64,000 nucleotides of DNA from Pseudomonas sp. GCEP-101 (GTDB lineage: Bacteria; Pseudomonadota; Gammaproteobacteria; Pseudomonadales; Pseudomonadaceae), in contig NZ_CP104011.1 in assembly GCF_025133575.1 (NCBI RefSeq), forward strand, positions 1,488,001 to 1,552,000, written 5' to 3'. The notes beneath the pieces are model-generated. The model was not told where the DNA came from and made no database searches. It saw only the letters and a program-made list of their open reading frames with translations. Position numbers and translations under genes: made by a program. Positions 1-12,004 of the stretch are shown piece after piece. Position 1 is the first letter of the stretch, and each line of letters starts with the position of its first letter.

Positions 1-656
1 CCGGTGCGCGACGGTCGCGCCAGCAGGGCGCGGTCGAACAGCAGCGCGTCATGGGGCTTGCCGAAGCTCGGCGTGAGGCCGAACAGACGCCGGTGCTCGC
101 TCAGCCGGCGCGGCTGGGGATGGCGGAACTCGATGGCCTGGACGCGGAATTCATCGTCGGTGATCAGCGCCAGCAGCTTGAGAAACAGCAGCATCAGGCA
201 CTCCATCTGCTGGCGCAGGTTGCTGGCGCCCAGGTAGTTGAGGTCGAGGATCAGCCGCACCTGCTCGCCCTCCTCGCGCATCTGCGCGGCGAAGCCGCCG
301 GAGAGGATGTGCTGGAAGCGCAGGAAGCTGTGCAGCGCCTCGCGCAGGTCGCCACTGGCCATCAGCAGGTAGCCGACGACGTCCAGCAACCGCGGCTTCA
401 TCGCTTCGCCCAGGTGCAGGCCGATATCGGCGTCGCCGGTGATCTCGTCGAGGCTGTTCCAGAACAGAGGCGCATCGTCGTGCACCAGGCGGCCGCTCTG
501 CGCCGGAGGCGGCAGTCGCACCTTCTGCAAGGCCTGGCGGTAGATGTCGGTGGGGTCGAAGCCCAGCACCGAGAGCGCCTCGTACAGCTGGCGACGCAAG
601 GTGGCGGACTGGGTCAGCGCCGGGGTGGCGGGAAAGTTCAGGTCGGCGGCGGACAT
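1..656 (-). CDS. AraC-family transcriptional regulator, 3' end cut off by the window
   Basis: The 218 visible residues form the N-terminal sensor half of an AraC-type regulator of the OruR-like (arabinose-binding-domain) subfamily; the family pattern LGEAMKPRLLDVVGYLL is seen around residues 75-92. The DNA-binding C-terminal half lies beyond the left edge. The ATG at 654-656 is preceded by GGAG at 662-665 on the coding strand. The gene is divergent from the acylase gene at 764, with about 107 nt between the two starts, so it may control that gene. In P. aeruginosa the same neighbour position (PA0306, next to PA0305) also holds a regulator. The inducer cannot be read from the sequence. Confidence 0.85.
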   Translation of the reverse strand, partial: MSAADLNFPATPALTQSATLRRQLYEALSVLGFDPTDIYRQALQKVRLPPPAQSGRLVHDDAPLFWNSLDEITGDADIGLHLGEAMKPRLLDVVGYLLMASGDLREALHSFLRFQHILSGGFAAQMREEGEQVRLILDLNYLGASNLRQQMECLMLLFLKLLALITDDEFRVQAIEFRHPQPRRLSEHRRLFGLTPSFGKPHDALLFDRALLARPSRT

Positions 657-763
657 GTTCACTCCTTGGATTGACCAGAGAATTCCAGCCGCGAGACATT
701 GGGTCAATGAGCGACGGGCAACATCCACTGCAAAATCGCCGCATAACAACAAGGAGTTGCCCC

Positions 764-3151
764 ATGAAACGCACTTTGACCGTCCTCGCTGTCGTCATCG
801 CCGCTGCAACGGCCGGTGGCGCCTGGTACCTGCACGGCAAGCAGCCGGTACGCGACGGACAACTGCCCCTGGCCGGGCTCGCCAGCGAAGTCACGGTCCG
901 CTACGACGAGCGCGGCGTGCCGCACATCAAGGCCGGCAGCGAGGAAGACATGTACCGGGCGATCGGCTATGTCCACGCCCAGGACCGCCTGTTCCAGATG
1001 GAAATCCTCAGACGCCTGTCCCGCGGCGAGCTGGCCGAGGTGCTCGGGCCCAAGCTGGTGGACACCGACCGCATGTTCCGCAGCCTGCGCATCCGCGACC
1101 ACGCCGCCGAGTACGTCGCCCGGCAGGACAAGAACTCCCCGGCCTGGAAGGCGCTGGTGGCCTATCTGGACGGCGTCAACCAGTTCCAGGACAGCCATCC
1201 GCGCCCGGTGGAATTCGACATCCTCGGCATTGCCAAGCGCCCCTTCACGCCGGAGGACACCGTCAGTGTCGCCGGCTACATGGCCTACAGCTTCGCCGCC
1301 GCCTTCCGCACCGAGCCGGTGCTGACCTACGTGCGCGACGAACTGGGCGCGGACTACCTGAAGGTCTTCGACCTCGACTGGCACCCTGACGGCGTGCTCA
1401 CCCCCTCGCCGCTGGCCGCCGCCGACTGGCAGGACCTGGGCGCCATCGCGCGTCTGAGCCACGCCGCGCTGGAGAAGGCCGGCCTGCCGCAGTTCGAGGG
1501 CAGCAATGCCTGGGCCGTCTCCGGCAGCCGCACCAAAAGCGGCAAACCGCTGCTGGCGGGCGACCCGCACATTCGCTTCGCGGTGCCGGCGGTCTGGTAC
1601 GAAATGCAGGCCAGCGCGCCGGGCTTCGAGCTGTACGGCCATTACCAGGCACTCAACCCCTTCGCGTCGCTGGGCCACAACCTGCAGTTCGGCTGGAGCC
1701 TGACCATGTTCCAGAACGACGACGTCGACCTGGTCGCGGAGAAGATCAACCCGGACAACCCCAACCAGGTCTGGTACCACGGCCAGTGGGTCGACCTGAA
1801 GAGCGAGGAGCAGAGCATCGCGGTGAAGGGCGAGGCGCCGGTGAAGATCACCCTGCGCAGCTCGCCCCACGGCCCGCTGGTCAACGATGCCCTGGGCACC
1901 GCCGCCGGCAAGACGCCGGTGGCCATGTGGTGGGCCTTCCTGGAAACCCAGAACCCGATCCTCGACGCCTTCTACGAGCTGAACCGCGCGGATACCCTGG
2001 CCAAGGCACGCACCGCGGCCTCGAAGATCCAGTCGCCGGGCCTCAACGTGGTCTGGGCCAACGCCCGCGGCGACATCGGCTGGTGGGCCGCAGCGCAGCT
2101 GCCGGTGCGCCCGGACGGGGTGAACCCGGCCTTCCTGCTCGGCGGCGCCAGCGGGCAGGCCGACAAGAGCGGCTTCTACCCCTTCAGCGAGAACCCGCAG
2201 GAAGAGAACCCGGCGCGCGGCTACATCGTCTCCGCCAACTTCCAGCCGGTGCCGGCCAACGGCCGCCCGATCCCCGGTTACTACAACCTGCCCGACCGCG
2301 GCCAGCGCCTGAACCAGCGCCTGGCCGACCCGTCGGTGAAATGGGACCTGCAGAACAGCCAGGCGTTGCAGCTCGACACCTCCACCGGCTACGGCCCGCG
2401 CTTCCTCAAGCCGCTGCTGCCCATCCTGCGTGAAGCCGCCGCCACCGACGAGGAGAAGGCGCTGGTGGACAACCTGGCCCACTGGCAGGGCGACCATCCG
2501 CTGGATTCGGTGACCGCCACGCTGTTCAACCAGTTCCTCTACCAGGTGGCCGATGGCGCCATGCGCGACGAGATGGGCGACGCCTTCTTCGACAACCTGC
2601 TGTCCACCCGCGTGCTCGACGTGGCCTTGCCGCGCCTGGCCGCCGATGAGCATTCGCCCTGGTGGGACAACCGCAAGACCCCGCAGAAGGAGACCCGCGC
2701 CGATATCGTCAAGGCTGCCTGGAAGGACAGCCTGGCGCACCTGCGGGCCAAGCTGGGCCAGGACTCGAAGCAGTGGCAATGGGGCACGGCGCACACGCTC
2801 ACCCACGTCCATGCGCTGGGCCAGCAGAAGCCGCTGGACCGTATCTTCAACGTCGGCCCGTTCGCCGCGCCCGGGGGTCACGAGGTGCCGAACAACCTCT
2901 CGCACCGCGTCGGCCCGGCGCCGTGGCAAGTGGTGTACGGCCCGTCCACCCGGCGCCTGATCGACTTCGCCGATCCGGCCCACAGCCTGGGCATCAACCC
3001 GGTGGGCCAGAGCGGCGTGCCGTTCGACAAGCACTACGGTGACCAGGCCGAGGCTTACATCGAGGGCCAGTACCTGCCGCAGCACTACGACGACAACGAG
3101 GTGAAGGCCAACACCCAGGGCGTCCTGCGCTTGATCCCCGTCCGCCGCTGA
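764..3151 (+). CDS. hacB: N-terminal-nucleophile acylase, HacB-like (AHL / penicillin acylase family)
   Basis: A 795-residue periplasmic acylase of the penicillin amidase (Ntn-hydrolase) family. Residues 1-25 form a membrane/signal segment (MKRTLTVLAVVIAAATAGGA). The alpha chain follows, and autocleavage is expected before Ser247 in EG-SNAWAVSG; that serine becomes the N-terminal nucleophile of the beta chain. Length, architecture and its place next to the spu genes match PA0305 (HacB), an acylase that hydrolyses N-acyl-homoserine lactones; substrate is inferred by orthology. The start at 764 is chosen over an upstream in-frame ATG because AAGGAG (751-756) lies 7 nt ahead and the signal sequence begins there. 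It is followed by a strong terminator. Confidence 0.9.
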   Translation: MKRTLTVLAVVIAAATAGGAWYLHGKQPVRDGQLPLAGLASEVTVRYDERGVPHIKAGSEEDMYRAIGYVHAQDRLFQMEILRRLSRGELAEVLGPKLVDTDRMFRSLRIRDHAAEYVARQDKNSPAWKALVAYLDGVNQFQDSHPRPVEFDILGIAKRPFTPEDTVSVAGYMAYSFAAAFRTEPVLTYVRDELGADYLKVFDLDWHPDGVLTPSPLAAADWQDLGAIARLSHAALEKAGLPQFEGSNAWAVSGSRTKSGKPLLAGDPHIRFAVPAVWYEMQASAPGFELYGHYQALNPFASLGHNLQFGWSLTMFQNDDVDLVAEKINPDNPNQVWYHGQWVDLKSEEQSIAVKGEAPVKITLRSSPHGPLVNDALGTAAGKTPVAMWWAFLETQNPILDAFYELNRADTLAKARTAASKIQSPGLNVVWANARGDIGWWAAAQLPVRPDGVNPAFLLGGASGQADKSGFYPFSENPQEENPARGYIVSANFQPVPANGRPIPGYYNLPDRGQRLNQRLADPSVKWDLQNSQALQLDTSTGYGPRFLKPLLPILREAAATDEEKALVDNLAHWQGDHPLDSVTATLFNQFLYQVADGAMRDEMGDAFFDNLLSTRVLDVALPRLAADEHSPWWDNRKTPQKETRADIVKAAWKDSLAHLRAKLGQDSKQWQWGTAHTLTHVHALGQQKPLDRIFNVGPFAAPGGHEVPNNLSHRVGPAPWQVVYGPSTRRLIDFADPAHSLGINPVGQSGVPFDKHYGDQAEAYIEGQYLPQHYDDNEVKANTQGVLRLIPVRR

Positions 3152-3174
3152 CGCCCCTCGACAGGGCTGCCGAA

Positions 3175-3208
3175 AATGAAAAACCCCGCTCCTGCGGGGT
3201 TTTTCATT
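3175..3208. terminator. Bidirectional Rho-independent terminator after hacB
   Basis: A perfect dyad: CCCCGC, a TCCT loop and GCGGGG, flanked by A5 on the left and T5 on the right and extended by AATG/CATT. It lies 24 nt after the hacB stop and should work on both strands. Confidence 0.9.
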
Positions 3209-3260
3209 ACTGCGTTGTAGAGAGTGTTGCGGGAGATGCCGAAGCTCCCTGGCGCGTTAT
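3208..3260 (-). pseudogene. Possible remnant of a helix-turn-helix domain (resolvase/invertase-like C-terminus)
   Basis: On the minus strand one frame reads FGISRNTLYNAV (3243 to 3208). A frame shifted by one base just upstream reads RAREL (around 3256-3242). Joined they give a sequence like the recognition helix at the C-terminus of serine resolvases and related HTH proteins (RARELGISRNTLY). No start codon, catalytic domain or ribosome-binding site is attached and the frame is broken. It could be chance. The rest of this 398-nt gap (3152-3549) holds only the two terminators. Confidence 0.22.
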
Positions 3261-3495
3261 TTCCCCAAGGGATAACGATCGGGGTGTTGTATTGGGCGCC
3301 GTCTCCCGCACGGAGTGCCATAAGGCTTCACTGGAAGTTTGCCGGCGGCGCGGCCCGATCCTGGTTCGGGGGGTGACCGGGCAGCGCATCCGAACACTTC
3401 AAGCGTAGTTGGCAATCGGCTGGGAGTGAGGCTTTGCGACCCACGGTTTTTTCCGATAACTCCCGAATTTCCAAGCACTTCGGAATAAGCTGGGG

Positions 3496-3527
3496 CAAAA
3501 AAACGGGCCACCCGAAGGTGGCCCGTG
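3496..3527 (-). terminator. Rho-independent terminator of the spu operon
   Basis: A ten-base-pair stem ACGGGCCACC / GGTGGCCCGT. On the coding (minus) strand the loop is TTCG and the stem is followed by a run of seven T. It lies 23 nt past the spuH stop, as expected for the end of spuABCDEFGH. Confidence 0.93.
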
Positions 3528-3549
3528 TTTCGACAAGCGCCGGAGGGCG

Positions 3550-4425
3550 TCAGGCGGTGGCAGTCGCCGCCTTCTGCTGCCAGTCGGTCGCGTTGGACTC
3601 CATGGCTTCCTGGATCGCCCGCTTGCGACGTTCCTCGGCCTGGCGGGTGAAGTACCAGGCGAAGAAGGTGAACAGCGAAACGGTCAGCAGGATCAGGCTG
3701 GCGACCGCGTTGATCTCCGGCTTCACGCCCAGGCGCACGGCGGAGAACACTTCCATCGGCAGGGTGGTGGAGCCAGGGCCGGACACGAAGCTGGCCAGCA
3801 CCAGGTCATCCAGCGACAGGGCGAAGGACATCATGCCGCCCGCCGCCAGCGACGGCGCGATCATCGGGATGGTGATCAGCAGGAACACCTTCCAGGGCTT
3901 GGCGCCCAGGTCCATGGCTGCTTCCTCGATGGACAGGTCCAGCTCACGCAGGCGCGCCGACACCACCACCGCCACGTAGGACGAGCAGAAGCTGGTGTGG
4001 GCGATCCAGATGGTGACGATGCCGCGCTCCTGCGGCCAGCCGATCAGCTGGGCCATGGCGACGAACAGCAGCAGCAGCGACAGACCGGTGATCACCTCGG
4101 GCATCACCAGCGGCGCGGTCACCATGCCGCCGAACAGCGTACGGCCACGGAAGCGCGGGATGCGGGTCAGCACGAAGGCGGCCAGGGTACCCAGGGCCAC
4201 CGAGGAGATCGCGGTGTAGCAGGCGATCTCCAGGGAGCGGAACACCGAGCCGATCAGTTGCTGGTTGTCCAGCAGGCCGACGTACCACTTCACCGACCAG
4301 CCGCCCCATACGGTCACCAGCTTGGAACCGTTGAAGGAGAAGATGACCAGGATGACCATCGGCACGTAGATGAAGAGCAGGCCCAACACCAGCATGATGT
4401 TGGAGAACGACCAACGCTTGTTCAT
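3550..4425 (-). CDS. spuH: Spermidine ABC transporter permease SpuH
   Basis: A 291-residue inner-membrane permease of the PotC / BPD_transp_1 family, one half of the channel of the SpuDEFGH polyamine importer. Six hydrophobic segments are visible, the first being MLVLGLLFIYVPMVILVIF. The cytoplasmic EAA loop that docks on the ATPase is present as EEAAMDLGAKPWKVF, about residues 182-196. Its ATG overlaps the spuG stop codon (ATGA), pointing to coupled translation and equal stoichiometry. Last gene of the operon, followed by a terminator. Function follows from close resemblance to PA0304 and gene order. Confidence 0.94.
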   Translation of the reverse strand: MNKRWSFSNIMLVLGLLFIYVPMVILVIFSFNGSKLVTVWGGWSVKWYVGLLDNQQLIGSVFRSLEIACYTAISSVALGTLAAFVLTRIPRFRGRTLFGGMVTAPLVMPEVITGLSLLLLFVAMAQLIGWPQERGIVTIWIAHTSFCSSYVAVVVSARLRELDLSIEEAAMDLGAKPWKVFLLITIPMIAPSLAAGGMMSFALSLDDLVLASFVSGPGSTTLPMEVFSAVRLGVKPEINAVASLILLTVSLFTFFAWYFTRQAEERRKRAIQEAMESNATDWQQKAATATA

Positions 4426-5333
4426 ACCTTGCCCTCCAGCTCTTTCGCCTGGTTCTTGTTGAACAGGATGATCGGTACGATCAGGATCGCCAGCATCACC
4501 ACGGCAAGGGCGGACGCCACCGGCCAGTCACGGTTGTTGAAGAACTCCTGCCACAGCACCTTGCCGATCATCAGCGTCTCGGGGCCCCCGAGCAGTTCCG
4601 GGATGACGAACTCGCCCACCGCCGGGATGAACACCAGCATGCAGCCGGCGATGATGCCGTTCTTGGACAGCGGCACGGTGATCTTCCAGAAGCTGGTGAA
4701 ATTGCGCGCGCCGAGGTCGGACGCGGCTTCCAGCAGGCTCATGTCGTGCTTCACCAGGTTGGCGTAGAGCGGCATGACCATGAACGGCAGGTACGAGTAG
4801 ACGATGCCGATGTACACCGCGAAGTTGGTGTTGAGGATCGTCAGCGGTTCGTTGATCACCCCCAGCCACATCAGGAAGCCATTGAGCAGGCCGTTGTTGG
4901 ACAGGATGCCCATCCAGGCGTACACGCGGATCAGGATCGCCGTCCAGGTCGGCATCATGATCAGCAGCAGCAGCACGGTCTGCATTTCCTTGCTGGCGCG
5001 GGCGATGGCGTAGGCCATCGGGTAACCGATGAGCAGGCACAGGAAGGTGCTGATCGCCGCCATCTTCAGCGAGCCCAGGTAGGCGTCGATGTAGAGCGGG
5101 TCGTCCGTCAGCATCAGGTAGTTGCCCAGGTTCATCACCACCTGGAGCGTCTGGTCGGCGTACTGGAACACCTCGGTGTACGGCGGAATGGCCACGTCCG
5201 CTGCTGCCAGGCTGATCTTCAGCACGATGGCGAAGGGCAGCAGGAAGAACAGGAACAGCCAGAAGAACGGCACACCGATCACGGCATGCCGGCCGTTGGG
5301 CAGGCGTTTCATGAGCGATTTGCTGATGTTCAT
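4422..5333 (-). CDS. spuG: Spermidine ABC transporter permease SpuG
   Basis: A 303-residue permease of the PotB family, partner of SpuH. The first membrane span is AVIGVPFFWLFLFFLLPFA, and the EAA loop reads LLEAASDLGARNFTSFW. The start MNISKSL at 5333 is taken because its ATG overlaps the spuF stop as ATGA, though an in-frame start exists further upstream; there is no strong Shine-Dalgarno sequence, so translation probably depends on coupling. It forms the SpuG/SpuH heterodimer through which polyamines delivered by SpuD or SpuE enter. Confidence 0.93.
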   Translation of the reverse strand: MNISKSLMKRLPNGRHAVIGVPFFWLFLFFLLPFAIVLKISLAAADVAIPPYTEVFQYADQTLQVVMNLGNYLMLTDDPLYIDAYLGSLKMAAISTFLCLLIGYPMAYAIARASKEMQTVLLLLIMMPTWTAILIRVYAWMGILSNNGLLNGFLMWLGVINEPLTILNTNFAVYIGIVYSYLPFMVMPLYANLVKHDMSLLEAASDLGARNFTSFWKITVPLSKNGIIAGCMLVFIPAVGEFVIPELLGGPETLMIGKVLWQEFFNNRDWPVASALAVVMLAILIVPIILFNKNQAKELEGKV

Positions 5334-6484
5334 GATTGCAGTACCACACCGCTGTCGTCGTACCAACTGATGTACACCGGCTGGTCCCAGGTCGGGCGCG
5401 CCACGTGGCGCTCGGCGTTGGCCATGAAGGCCTGGACGATGAAGCCCGACGCCAGCTTGATGTAGTACACCGAGTGACCGCCCAGGTAGGCGATGTCATG
5501 CACGATGCCCTGGGCGACGTTGAAGCCTTCGTGCTCCAGGTCGGCCGGCTTCTGCGCGCTGACCATGACCTTTTCCGGACGCAGCGCGTAGGTGATGCGC
5601 TTGTTCTCGGCACGGGTGCTGATGCCGTGGCCGATGTAGATCGGGTTCTCCAGCTGCGGGCAGGCGATGACCGCGTGGTCCTGCAGGTCTTCGACGATCT
5701 CGCCGTCGAACAGGTTGACGTTGCCGATGAACTCGCAGATCAGGCGGCTGGCCGGCGTCTCGTAGATGTCCATCGGGCTGCCGATCTGCTCGATGCAGCC
5801 CAGGTGCATGATGGCGATGCGCTGGGCCATGGTCATGGCCTCTTCCTGGTCGTGGGTCACCATCACGCAGGTCACGCCCACGCGCTCGATGATTTCCACC
5901 AGTTCCAGCTGCATCTGCGAACGCAGTTTCTTGTCCAGCGCGCCCATGGGCTCGTCGAGCAGCAGCAGTTTCGGGCGCTTGGCCAGGGAGCGGGCCAGGG
6001 CCACGCGCTGGCGCTGGCCACCGGAGAGCTGGTGCGGCTTGCGCTTGGCGTACTGGGTCATCTGCACGAGCTTGAGCATCTCGTCGACGATCTTGTCGAT
6101 CTCGGCCTTGGGCAGGCCGTCCTGCTTCAGGCCGAAGGCGATGTTCTGCGCCACGCTCATGTGGGGGAACAGGGCGTAGGACTGGAACATCATGTTGATC
6201 GGCCGCTCATAGGGCGGCAGGTCGGTAATGTCCTGGCCATCGAGGAAGATACGACCTTCAGTAGGACGCTCGAAACCAGCCAGCATGCGAAGCAGGGTCG
6301 ACTTGCCCGAACCCGAACCACCCAGCAGGGCGAAGATCTCGCCCTTCTTGATGTCCAGCGTCACGCTGTCCACAGCCAGCGTTTCGTCGAACTGCTTGCT
6401 GACCCGGTCGATTTTTACCAGAACCTCTTTCGGTTTCTGGTCGCCACTCAAGGCTTTCTTGTAGGCACCGGAGGCTATTGCCAT
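5330..6484 (-). CDS. spuF: Polyamine ABC transporter ATP-binding protein SpuF
   Basis: A 384-residue cytoplasmic ATPase of the PotA type that powers the SpuDEFGH importer. Walker A is GGSGSGKS (residues 55-62), the signature is LSGGQRQRV, and Walker B is LLLLDEPMGALD, with a TOBE-like C-terminal regulatory region. The start MAIASGAYKK at 6484 has GGGAG a few bases upstream; an in-frame upstream start would add 30 residues unlike the family. The stop codon overlaps spuG. Matches PA0302 in length and context. Confidence 0.95.
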   Translation of the reverse strand: MAIASGAYKKALSGDQKPKEVLVKIDRVSKQFDETLAVDSVTLDIKKGEIFALLGGSGSGKSTLLRMLAGFERPTEGRIFLDGQDITDLPPYERPINMMFQSYALFPHMSVAQNIAFGLKQDGLPKAEIDKIVDEMLKLVQMTQYAKRKPHQLSGGQRQRVALARSLAKRPKLLLLDEPMGALDKKLRSQMQLELVEIIERVGVTCVMVTHDQEEAMTMAQRIAIMHLGCIEQIGSPMDIYETPASRLICEFIGNVNLFDGEIVEDLQDHAVIACPQLENPIYIGHGISTRAENKRITYALRPEKVMVSAQKPADLEHEGFNVAQGIVHDIAYLGGHSVYYIKLASGFIVQAFMANAERHVARPTWDQPVYISWYDDSGVVLQS

Positions 6485-6634
6485 TACCACAACTCCCAAA
6501 TCATAGAGGCCCGGCCCCCGCGGCCGGGCATGCTTGGTATTACTCAGGGCTGGCGCAGTGTACGTGCGCCGCAACGCCTTACGAGAGGCCCTGCGACGCT
6601 CCGTGCCCGCGCGGACGGATTGGGGGAAACCGCC

Positions 6635-9176
<2,542 letters not shown>

Positions 9177-10544
9177 TCAAGACAGAACGGCTGCGGCGGT
9201 TTGATCGAGGCACTTTCGCGCCAGGGTGATCAGATCATCGATCTGCGATTTTTCGATCACCAGCGGCGGCGAGATAATCATAGTGTCTCCCACCGCGCGC
9301 ATGATCAGACCATTACGGAAGCAGTGCTCGCGGCACAGCATCCCGACGCCCTTGCCGTCGAAGCGCTCGCGGGTCTTCTTGTTCTTCACCAGCTCCAGTG
9401 CTGCCACCAGGCCTACCCCGCGGGCTTCGCCCACCAGGGGATGGTCGGCCAGCTCTTGCCAGCGCTGCTGCAAATACGGTGCCGTTTCGGCCTTCACCTT
9501 CTCGACGATCTTCTCTTCCCGCAGGATACGGATGTTCTCCAGCGCCACCGCGGCGGCGACCGGGTGACCAGAGTAAGTGAAGCCGTGGTAGAACTCCCCA
9601 CCCTCATTCAGGGTATGGACGATCTCGTCGCGAACGATCACGCCGCCCATGGGGATGTAGCCGCTGGTGAGGCCCTTGGCGATCGGCATCAGGTCCGGGG
9701 CGTTGCCGAAGTACTGGCTGCCGAACCACTCGCCGGTGCGGCCGAAGCCGCAGATGACTTCGTCGGCGATGAACAGGATGTCGTACTTGGCGAGGATCTC
9801 GCGGATCTTCGGCCAGTAGGATTTCGGCGGAACGATCACGCCGCCCGCGCCCTGCAGGGGCTCGGCGATGAAGGCGGCGACCTTGTCTTCGCCGACTTCG
9901 AGAATCTTCTTCTCCAGCTGCTCGGCCGCCCAGACGCCGAACTCTTCCGGGTCCATGTCGCCGCCTTCGCCGAACCAGTAGGGCTGGGCGATGTGCTCGA
10001 TACCCGGGATCGGCAGGTCGCCCTGCTCGTGCAGCGCCTTCATGCCGCCCAGGCTGACGCCGGCGACGGTGGAGCCGTGGTAGCCGTTCCAGCGGCCGAT
10101 GACCACTTTCTTCTGCGGCTGGCCCTTGATGCTCCAGTAGTGACGGACCATGCGCAGCACGGTGTCGTTGGATTCGGAGCCCGAGCCGGTGAAGAACACG
10201 TGGTTCATGCCTTCGGGGGCGATGTCGGCGATGGCCTTGGCCAGCTCCAGCGCCGGCGGGTGGGCGGTCTGGAAGAACAGGTTGTAGTAGGGCAGTTCCT
10301 GCATCTGCTTGTAGGCGGCTTCAGCAAGTTCCTTGCGACCGTAGCCGACGTTCACGCACCACAGGCCAGCCATGCCGTCGAGGATCTTGTTGCCCTCGCT
10401 GTCCCACAGGTACACGCCTTCGGCCTTGGTGATGATGCGCGCACCCTTCTCGTTCAGCTGCTTGTAGTCGGTGAACGGAGCCAGGTGGTGATCGCGGCTG
10501 AGCGCCTGCCAGTGTTGGGTGTTGGCGCTGGTCTGGTTAGTCAT
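9177..10544 (-). CDS. spuC: Polyamine:pyruvate aminotransferase SpuC
   Basis: A 455-residue class-III PLP-dependent aminotransferase that moves the primary amino group of putrescine and related polyamines or glutamylated forms to pyruvate, giving the aldehyde and alanine. The PLP lysine is Lys290 in PIAKGLTSGY, the PLP-ring aspartate is Asp261 in FIADEVICGFGRTG, and phosphate contacts lie in FTGSGSESND (118-127). The ATG at 10544 is preceded by AAGAGG. It lies in the spu operon between spuB and the transporter, tying uptake to breakdown. Length and motifs match PA0299. Confidence 0.95.
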   Translation of the reverse strand: MTNQTSANTQHWQALSRDHHLAPFTDYKQLNEKGARIITKAEGVYLWDSEGNKILDGMAGLWCVNVGYGRKELAEAAYKQMQELPYYNLFFQTAHPPALELAKAIADIAPEGMNHVFFTGSGSESNDTVLRMVRHYWSIKGQPQKKVVIGRWNGYHGSTVAGVSLGGMKALHEQGDLPIPGIEHIAQPYWFGEGGDMDPEEFGVWAAEQLEKKILEVGEDKVAAFIAEPLQGAGGVIVPPKSYWPKIREILAKYDILFIADEVICGFGRTGEWFGSQYFGNAPDLMPIAKGLTSGYIPMGGVIVRDEIVHTLNEGGEFYHGFTYSGHPVAAAVALENIRILREEKIVEKVKAETAPYLQQRWQELADHPLVGEARGVGLVAALELVKNKKTRERFDGKGVGMLCREHCFRNGLIMRAVGDTMIISPPLVIEKSQIDDLITLARKCLDQTAAAVLS

Positions 10545-10605
10545 CTTGATAAAACCTCTTCTCTAAGAAACACGGGGCCCGGCCACGCGCCGGACCCCAC
10601 GCCGA

Positions 10606-11964
10606 TCAGACAGAAAGCAGGAGGAACTCACGCTCCCAGGAACTGATTACTCGCTTGAAGTTCTCGTGCTCGGCGCGTTTCACCGCGACGTAGCCTCGAA
10701 TGAACTTGTCACCCAGGTATTTCTCCAGGGTCTTGCTGCCTTCCATGCACTCCAGGGCGGCCTCGATGGTCAGCGGCAGGCGCAGGTTACGCCGTTCGTA
10801 GCCACGGCCCTTGACCTGGGCACTGGGTTTGAGCCCTTCGACCATGCCGATGTAGCCGCACAGCAGGCTGGCCGCCAGGGCCAGGTAAGGGTTGGCGTCG
10901 GCGCCGGCCAGGCGGTTCTCCACGCGGCGGTTGTCCGGGGTGGAGTCCGGCACGCGCAGGCCCACGGTGCGGTTCTCCTCGCCCCACTCCACGTTCACCG
11001 GCGCCGAGGTATCGGGCAGGAAGCGGCGGAACGAGTTGACGTTCGGAGCGAACAGCGGCAGCGCCTCGGGGATCAGCTTCTGCAGGCCGCCGATGTGGTG
11101 CAGGAACAGCTCGCTCATGCTGCCGTCGGCGTTGGAGAAGATGTTCTTGCCGGTCTGGATGTCGACGATGCTCTGGTGCAGGTGCATGGCGCTGCCCGGC
11201 TCACCGGTCATCGGCTTGGCCATGAAGGTGGCGGCGACGTTGTGCTTGAGCGCGGCCTCGCGCATGGTGCGCTTGAACACCACGATCTGGTCGGCCAGGT
11301 CCAGGGCATCGCCGTGACGGAAGTTGATCTCCATCTGCGCGGTGCCTTCTTCATGGATCAGGGTGTCCAGATCCAGGCCCTGCAGTTCGCACCAGTCGTA
11401 CATGTCCTCGAACAGCGGGTCGAATTCGTTCGCCGCGTCGATGGAGAAGGACTGGCGGCCGGTCTCCTGGCGACCGGAGCGGCCGATCGGCGCCTGCAGC
11501 GGGTAGTCGGGGTCGTCGCTGCGCTTGGTCAGGTAGAACTCCATCTCCGGCGCGACGATGGGCCGCCAGCCCTTGTCGGCGTAGAGCTTGAGCACGCGCT
11601 TGAGCACGTTGCGCGGCGACAGCTCGATGGGGTTGCCCAGCTTGTCGTAGGTATCGTGGATGACCATCGCGGTCGGCTCGATGGCCCAGGGGACGAGGAA
11701 CACGGCATTCTCGTCCGGGCGGCAGACCATATCGATGTCGGCCGGGTCCAGCAGGTCGTAATAGATGTCGTCCTCGACGTAATCACCGGTCACCGTCTGC
11801 AGGAGAACGCTCTCCGGCAGGCGCATGCCCTTCTCGTTGAGGAATTTCGCGGTCGGCGCGATCTTGCCCCGGGCAATCCCGGTCAGGTCGGCGATCATGC
11901 ATTCCACTTCGGTGATCTTGCGTTCCTTCAACCAGCCGCTCAGCTGGTCTAACGTGCTAGTCAT
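10606..11964 (-). CDS. spuB: Gamma-glutamylpolyamine synthetase SpuB
   Basis: A 452-residue member of the glutamine synthetase family (GlnA-like, type III/PuuA group) that uses ATP to join glutamate to a polyamine, the first step of the gamma-glutamylation route. Recognisable parts are the N-terminal beta-grasp (VECMIADLTGIARGK), the catalytic EMEFYL metal-binding segment, the HLHQS loop and the NRTVGLRVP segment near the C-terminus. The start at 11964 has TGAGGT five bases upstream. It is paralogous to spuI at 13033 (shared LIADMNGVVRGK / MIADLTGIARGK), so the two synthetases probably divide the polyamine substrates. Confidence 0.93.
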   Translation of the reverse strand: MTSTLDQLSGWLKERKITEVECMIADLTGIARGKIAPTAKFLNEKGMRLPESVLLQTVTGDYVEDDIYYDLLDPADIDMVCRPDENAVFLVPWAIEPTAMVIHDTYDKLGNPIELSPRNVLKRVLKLYADKGWRPIVAPEMEFYLTKRSDDPDYPLQAPIGRSGRQETGRQSFSIDAANEFDPLFEDMYDWCELQGLDLDTLIHEEGTAQMEINFRHGDALDLADQIVVFKRTMREAALKHNVAATFMAKPMTGEPGSAMHLHQSIVDIQTGKNIFSNADGSMSELFLHHIGGLQKLIPEALPLFAPNVNSFRRFLPDTSAPVNVEWGEENRTVGLRVPDSTPDNRRVENRLAGADANPYLALAASLLCGYIGMVEGLKPSAQVKGRGYERRNLRLPLTIEAALECMEGSKTLEKYLGDKFIRGYVAVKRAEHENFKRVISSWEREFLLLSV

Positions 11965-12004
11965 AAAGACCTCAGGGTATGAGAGCCCGGCCCCAACGCC
12001 AGGC

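Noticed and set aside
1..674. Plus-strand open frames at the left edge
   Set aside because: The minus strand encodes a recognisable AraC sensor domain with a good ribosome-binding site; the plus frames are its shadows.
704..3085. Very long open frame antisense to hacB (and similar ones antisense to spuF/E, spuD/C, the polymerase and cyaA genes)
   Set aside because: High GC3 leaves few stops on the opposite strand; the translations are Gly/Arg/Val/Leu/Gln/His-rich without family motifs, signal sequences or sites, and the sense frames are recognisable proteins.
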